A stretch of 64,000 bases of DNA from Plotosus lineatus (taxonomy: Eukaryota; Chordata; Actinopteri; Siluriformes; Plotosidae). The notes beneath the pieces were generated by a model. It made no database searches, had not been told where the DNA came from, and saw only the letters and a list, made by a program, of their open reading frames with translations. Positions 59,240 to 64,000 of this stretch are shown piece by piece. Within the stretch, counting starts at the first letter, position 1. Each line of letters opens with the position of its first letter. The DNA lies in contig CM045729.1 in the NCBI GenBank assembly GCA_024760905.1, forward strand, positions 81,775,050 to 81,839,049, read 5' to 3'. The position numbers and the translations under genes are program-made.

Positions 59240-61760
59240 AAGGTAGGACTGTGACTTTTGTAGAACTGTCTACTTGCCTCAGTTGGATGTCACTGATCTT
59301 TTTAAGTATTGGGTTCTTAGCCGGTTCTGTAGTCTTGCTGTGGTGCTTGATCAGGACATCCGGGCTTCCTTAAGGATCATCAGGTCGAAGATCCTAGACA
59401 TACACCATTGGTGTCTTCAGCCCATTACACCTCATTATTGTTATTTACGCATTCCTCAGCACTTTCCCCACTGACGACACCCTAACAACTCATCTGGGGG
59501 ACTTTATCTCTCCTCAGACAAGCTCCAGTCCTTATGCCTTCTTCCCTCTTCATCCTCTTCATTATTCTTTTTCTATAACTGTTAATAACCGCTCTTCCAC
59601 ACAAAGGAGGGAATCTCTAGGAACTTTTCAGTCGACCCTCTCCAGTCACAGGCATTAATTCCAGTCAACGACACATCTCTGACCACCACTTGGTTTCCTT
59701 TACTAGCAGCTTACCATTTCTGTCAAACACTAGCTCTCGACAAAACCTCCACACTGTATCTCCTTCATCTGTTGCTTCCTGGACTTTATCTTTTTCTTCC
59801 CTCACACTTGAACCTGCTACTGACTCTTTCTTCTTCACTCTCTGCTTCTACGCATCTCCTCTGCCCTTTCTCTACAAAAGCCAAGAAGACTTCTTGTTCA
59901 GCTCCTTGGCTCTTGGACATACTGTGAAGCAATTGTAGATAACTCGGAGCAGCTGAGAGAAACTAGAGAAATCTCAACTTGAATTAGATATGACTTCCTA
60001 TCATGCTCTCCTATCCACTGATGTGACATCTGCTAATACAGCCTTCTACAAGAAAATGCTGGACAGTGCTGCACAAGACCCACACAAAGTTCACAGCATC
60101 TTTTCACCACCTGCCCCATCCTCCCTGAGCACAACTGACCTGCCGACGTCTTTAATGGGAAGATTAAACAAATTTGAGAAATTGACTCCCCTCCCAACTC
60201 CTACACTATGCAGCATAGATTCCACTCCCCCTTCCCTTACTCAGCTGTACAATCAAACAACTGAAGGCATCCAGCAAGTCATTTCATCATGCAATGCTAC
60301 CACCTGATCATTGGATCCAATTCTATCCTCAATACCCCAGAGTATCTCTCAAGACCTTCCATTTACATCCACTATTATCAATAACTCCATATCATCTGGA
60401 CAGGTATCAACAGCATTCAAAGCAGCCAGGGCTCTCGCCATCTTAAAGAAACCCTCTCTGGATCCATCAAACATCAGCAACTACAGGCCCGTATCCCTTT
60501 TTTCTTTCCTTTCTAAAATTCTTGAACACACTGTTTATAACCAAATGTCTTTGTGTTTTTCAGAATAACCTCCTTCACCCGAATCAATCTGGCTTCAAAG
60601 CAACACATTCTACAAAGATTGCACTCTTGGTTGTTACTGAGAAGCTACATGCTGCAAGATCAGTCAAGATGTCATCAGTGGTCATCCTGTTTGACCTTTC
60701 AGCTGCATTTGACACAGTCAACCACAAGACTCTCGTCAACCCTCAGGAGTCTAGGAATTTGTGGGGCAGCATGGCAATGTTTTGCTTCCTACTTGGAAGG
60801 TCGCTCATATGAGGTTACGTGAAGGGCACCCACAGCCACTTGATGCTGACTTTCCACTGGTGTTCCAAAGGGCTCAATTCTTGGTCCACTTTTGTTTTCT
60901 CTTTATTCTGTTCTTTACTTTGTTCTTTTGTCCTTTGATGATGCCACATCATATGGGTTCTCATACCACTGCTATGCAGATGACACTCAACTTGCGCTCT
61001 CGTTTCCTCCCTCAGACATTGATGTTTCTGCTCAGATCTGTGCATGCCTGGCAAGTGTCTCCTCATGGATGGCAGCTCACCATCTGAAGTTTCATCTCAG
61101 CAAGACTCATCCCCACATCAAGATCTTGCAATTTCCTTAGGCAAAGCTGAGATTGTGCCTTCAGGCATGGCATGAAGCTTTTGCATATCTATAGCCTGTA
61201 ATTTTCATATCAAGTTTTCCTGGATCATGTTGATTTCTCCTCTTTAGCATCTGAAGAGTTCATTCATTTCTTTCCACTAAGGCCACTCAGATACATGTTC
61301 AGTCTCGTCATCTCAAGACTGGATTACTGCAACTCGCTCCTGGCAGATCCACCTTTGAGTGCTGTTCAACCTCTGCAACTGATCCAGATTACAGCTGCAT
61401 GGCATGCAGCATGCATTTCAACCTTACCGAATTTTCATACACCACAACACTGCCATGATCTCTCCACTGGCTTCCTATAGCTGCTTGGATTAGAAAACAC
61501 TAACGCTTGCCTACAAATCCAAAATGGACCCACACCTTCCTGCTTCAAAGCACTTATCACACACCCCGCACTGCACTGCATTCACTAAGATTCTTTACCA
61601 CTAGACTCAAGGGACCAGGGAAAGAAAAGGGAAAAATTGAACTGTTGTGCATTTGGAATAATGATCAGATCGGTTTGCCAGATCTATGCCAAATGGCAGT
61701 ACATCCATACCTTCTTTGGTCCAGAGCCCAGCTGCTGCCTTAGATTTAATTTAAATTTCT
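59240..61760 (+). mobile_element. L2-type LINE, inactive
   Basis: The translation in changing frames gives the weak 5' part, then MDPILSSIPQSISQDLPF, NYRPVSLFSFLSKILEHTVY, NLLHPNQSGFKATHSTKIAL and VVILFDLSAAFDTVNHKTL. The palm motif FSYHCYADDTQLALSFPPSD is intact, followed by SSWMAAHHLKFHLSKT and VISRLDYCNSLLADPPLSAV. At least four frame breaks. The exact ends are not defined. Confidence 0.88.
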
Positions 61761-62726
61761 GTTTTTTTATTGCTGGGTTGTTTGAATCACTGGACGTTGT
61801 TTAAACTGCTGGGTTTTAATTATAACTGTTGGATTTTTTAAAATTGGAATTTATTTAAATTGATGGATTTTATTGGCTAATTTTGTGGATCCACTCATTA
61901 ATATTCAGGGGGAAAAATGAAAAGTTTTATTATTATTATTATATTATTATTCTTGAAGGTCTTAGCTTCCCGAGTAAGCAATGGATTTTAAAAGTGGAAT
62001 TTTTTCCCATTAAGCTGGTCCTTCATCGTTCTCTCGTGGCGTATTGTGACTACACCGTCTACATCTATGCATGTGCACTTGCCCACTGGACATGTAGCTG
62101 TACTGGTTTGAATCCAGTGCTCTACACAGTGTATGCACAATGTGCTGTGAAAGACTATCAGAAGTGGGAACAGGTCAGCACTTTTTTTTTGTTTGTTTGT
62201 CTGTCTGCTTTTTTTTTTTTTAATTTTTAAAAGTCGAGACTTCAGATTTGTTTCTCCATGCAGACATTCTCCAGCCAATGGTGGCAGCAGTAAAACCTAG
62301 CTGGGGCTCCAGTCACTTTTAATCCCCCCCTCAGAGGTCAAAGGGAAGGTCACCGAAATATGTTTAGGAAAACTTTCTGAATGGATGGAAAGTGTTGTGA
62401 TTAAAACAGGAGTCTCAGCGTTCAAAGAGCTGGGATTTATTTTAAACTGGAGGATTTTATTTAAGCACCATTAGACTGGGCCCTCCTTCTACCAAGAGAC
62501 ACTGAAAGAATGCTTTGAAACCTGTCTCTATTCTGGGTCCGAGATGGAATGAATTTCATCTGGATGTCCAGACAGCCGAGTCACAAATACTTTAAATGTT
62601 CCTCTGGTTCGTCCAACTTTACGATGAAACTCTTGATCCAACCCGGTTCCAGACCGAATACCAATCACATTTAATATAATAATGGACTTGTTCTGTTTCT
62701 ATTCCCCACACTGTTCCCCTTTCTCT

Positions 62727-62765
<39 letters not shown>

Positions 62766-62860
62766 ACTGAACCAACACCAGCAACCGACACCTCCAAATC
62801 GTTTATAAACTGGTTGGACAGCTGAATTAAAGTAAACAAAGGCAAACACTGTTCACTTTA
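61761..62860. other. Intergenic sequence, no gene
   Basis: AT-rich sequence with T runs. 62480-62600 may be the eroded 3' end of the L2-type LINE. A (CA)n run lies at 62730-62764. Confidence 0.5.
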
Positions 62861-64000
62861 CACATGACTACACCTTTATTTGTTTATTTTTGGAGATTTT
62901 TTTCCTCAATGCAAAAATAAAGTGAATATCAAATCTATAAACTGTAATTATCTTCTAATCAATCATCATCAAAATGTTTTATTAAGGATTTAAAAATACT
63001 TTCAGTTCACTGAAATCGGTCTCCTGGAACATTAAACATCTTTGCTGTCGATGCTAAACTAAAACCTGAACCCCTTCAGTCTAATTACAAACATTTCATT
63101 CAAAAAATTAAAGCGTCTATAAGTCAGCTTAACACTTCTGCTCCGAGTTCACTCAGTTACACTAGTCCAGATTTTCAATTAAAAAAGTCAAAAAGAAACA
63201 CTACATCAAATTGTTCTACACATAAAGAAAAGTAAATTAATTTCGTTATTAGGATACTGATTCTGGGACTCGAACATCCTGAATTATTCAAATAAAGATT
63301 CCTATAAAACAACACGAGCAACAGAATCACATGGAATAATTACATCATCTCCGGCAAGGACAGAACCGAGAGCAGAGAAATATGTGAAAGGGAGATTAGC
63401 ACGGAAAAGCAAAGCATTTCATCCACTGCATTACATCATCATCGTCTCTTCAGAACCAGAGAGAAAAAAAAAAAAATCACTGAAAATCACTGCTGAAATA
63501 TTTTAAACTACTTTTTCTTTGATGTTTGGGTATTAATCACTTGTGTCCTCCCAAATTTCTCACTCCAAGGTCTTGCAATATTTATTTTTATAGCCTTGAT
63601 CCACTTAACTTTAGAATCATAAAAATAAAAACCATCAAAATGACAAAAAACAAAATAATAAAAAAATTGTAAAATAAAATAAAAAAACCCCTCTCAGTAT
63701 GAAAATGTTTTATCATCTGCATTTTCAAACTCTGTTCCTATAAAATAAAAATTATATTTCAAATGTATTAAATGGTGTTTGAGTAAGTTTTTTTTTTTTT
63801 TTTGGGTGTGGGTAGTAAATAAGATTTTTTTTTTTTTTTTTTTTTTTTTGGTGTGTGTGTGTTTTTAATTATTTCAGGTAGTTATTTATTTTAATCTTAC
63901 TGACTACTGTAAAACTATTCTGAAAACTGCACAGCCATAAAAAAAAAAAAAAAAAAAAAATATTCCGAGTCACTGCGGTCCATCTGAGGTAGACGTTTAC
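62861..64000 (-). other. AT-rich, repeat-poor; possible 3' UTR of a convergent gene
   Basis: TTTATT at 62875 is an AATAAA on the minus strand, and the region to its right is free of the transposons that fill the rest of the window. In human the gene downstream of OFD1 is GPM6B on the opposite strand, so this could be its 3' UTR, but no coding sequence is visible. Poly-T/A runs are at 63788-63849 and 63939-63960. Confidence 0.3.

Noticed and set aside
63940..64000. Possible terminal coding exon of gpm6b at the right edge
   Set aside because: Sixty bases on the minus strand do not match the recalled C-termini of GPM6B/GPM6A; only synteny supports the idea.

Overview
The window is nuclear DNA of a ray-finned (teleost) fish. 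Two vertebrate genes with introns are clear, and their closest recalled relatives are vertebrate proteins. The rest is fish-type repeat DNA: Tc1-like transposons with the TTAGCATAT terminal inverted repeat, RTE-like and L2/Rex1-like LINEs, tRNA-derived SINEs, hAT and pogo/Tigger-like elements, and many CA/GT microsatellites. The species cannot be read from the sequence.

Gene layout. trappc2 (sedlin, TRAPP complex) lies on the minus strand with four coding exons between 6002 and 15054, encoding 140 residues. ofd1 (centriolar satellite and basal body protein) lies on the plus strand with 22 coding exons between 19269 and 58329, encoding about 978 residues. The genes are head to head, as I recall for human Xp22. 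About 18.7-19.27 kb should therefore hold a shared bidirectional promoter, and two ETS-like CTTCCGGGT/ACCCGGAAG sites lie there. The last ofd1 exon is followed by an AATAAA signal at 58363. No coding exon of a third gene was recognised. The AT-rich, repeat-poor 62.86-64.0 kb could be the 3' UTR of a convergent neighbour.

Splicing. trappc2 contains a textbook minor-spliceosome (U12) AT-AC intron at 6274-6458, without which the reading frame does not join. In ofd1, several 3' splice sites follow long (TG)n runs. Intron 7 begins with a minisatellite whose units resemble the adjacent 5' splice site. Exons 16-18 cannot be joined in frame with canonical sites, leaving a one-base discrepancy.

Repeats. 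0.7-2.8 kb is an RTE-like LINE split by a TA-target DNA transposon. 3.0-4.7 kb is a TTAA-flanked element with a THAP-domain remnant. 9.4-13.8 kb, inside the trappc2 intron, is a run of pogo-like elements plus a Tc1 copy. 22.2-23.5 kb is an unrecognised TIR element with two exon-like coding blocks. ofd1 introns 9 and 10 hold two near-complete LINEs, one inserted in a SINE and one carrying a second LINE's 3' end. Intron 12 holds a hAT-type element with a perfect 8-bp target duplication. Introns 13 and 20 hold further Tc1 copies. Intron 20 also holds two RTE-like LINE copies, one of which carries a TA-target element while the other sits inside a pogo-like element with a 19-bp target duplication. 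59.2-61.8 kb is an L2-type LINE. All mobile-element genes seen here are broken.
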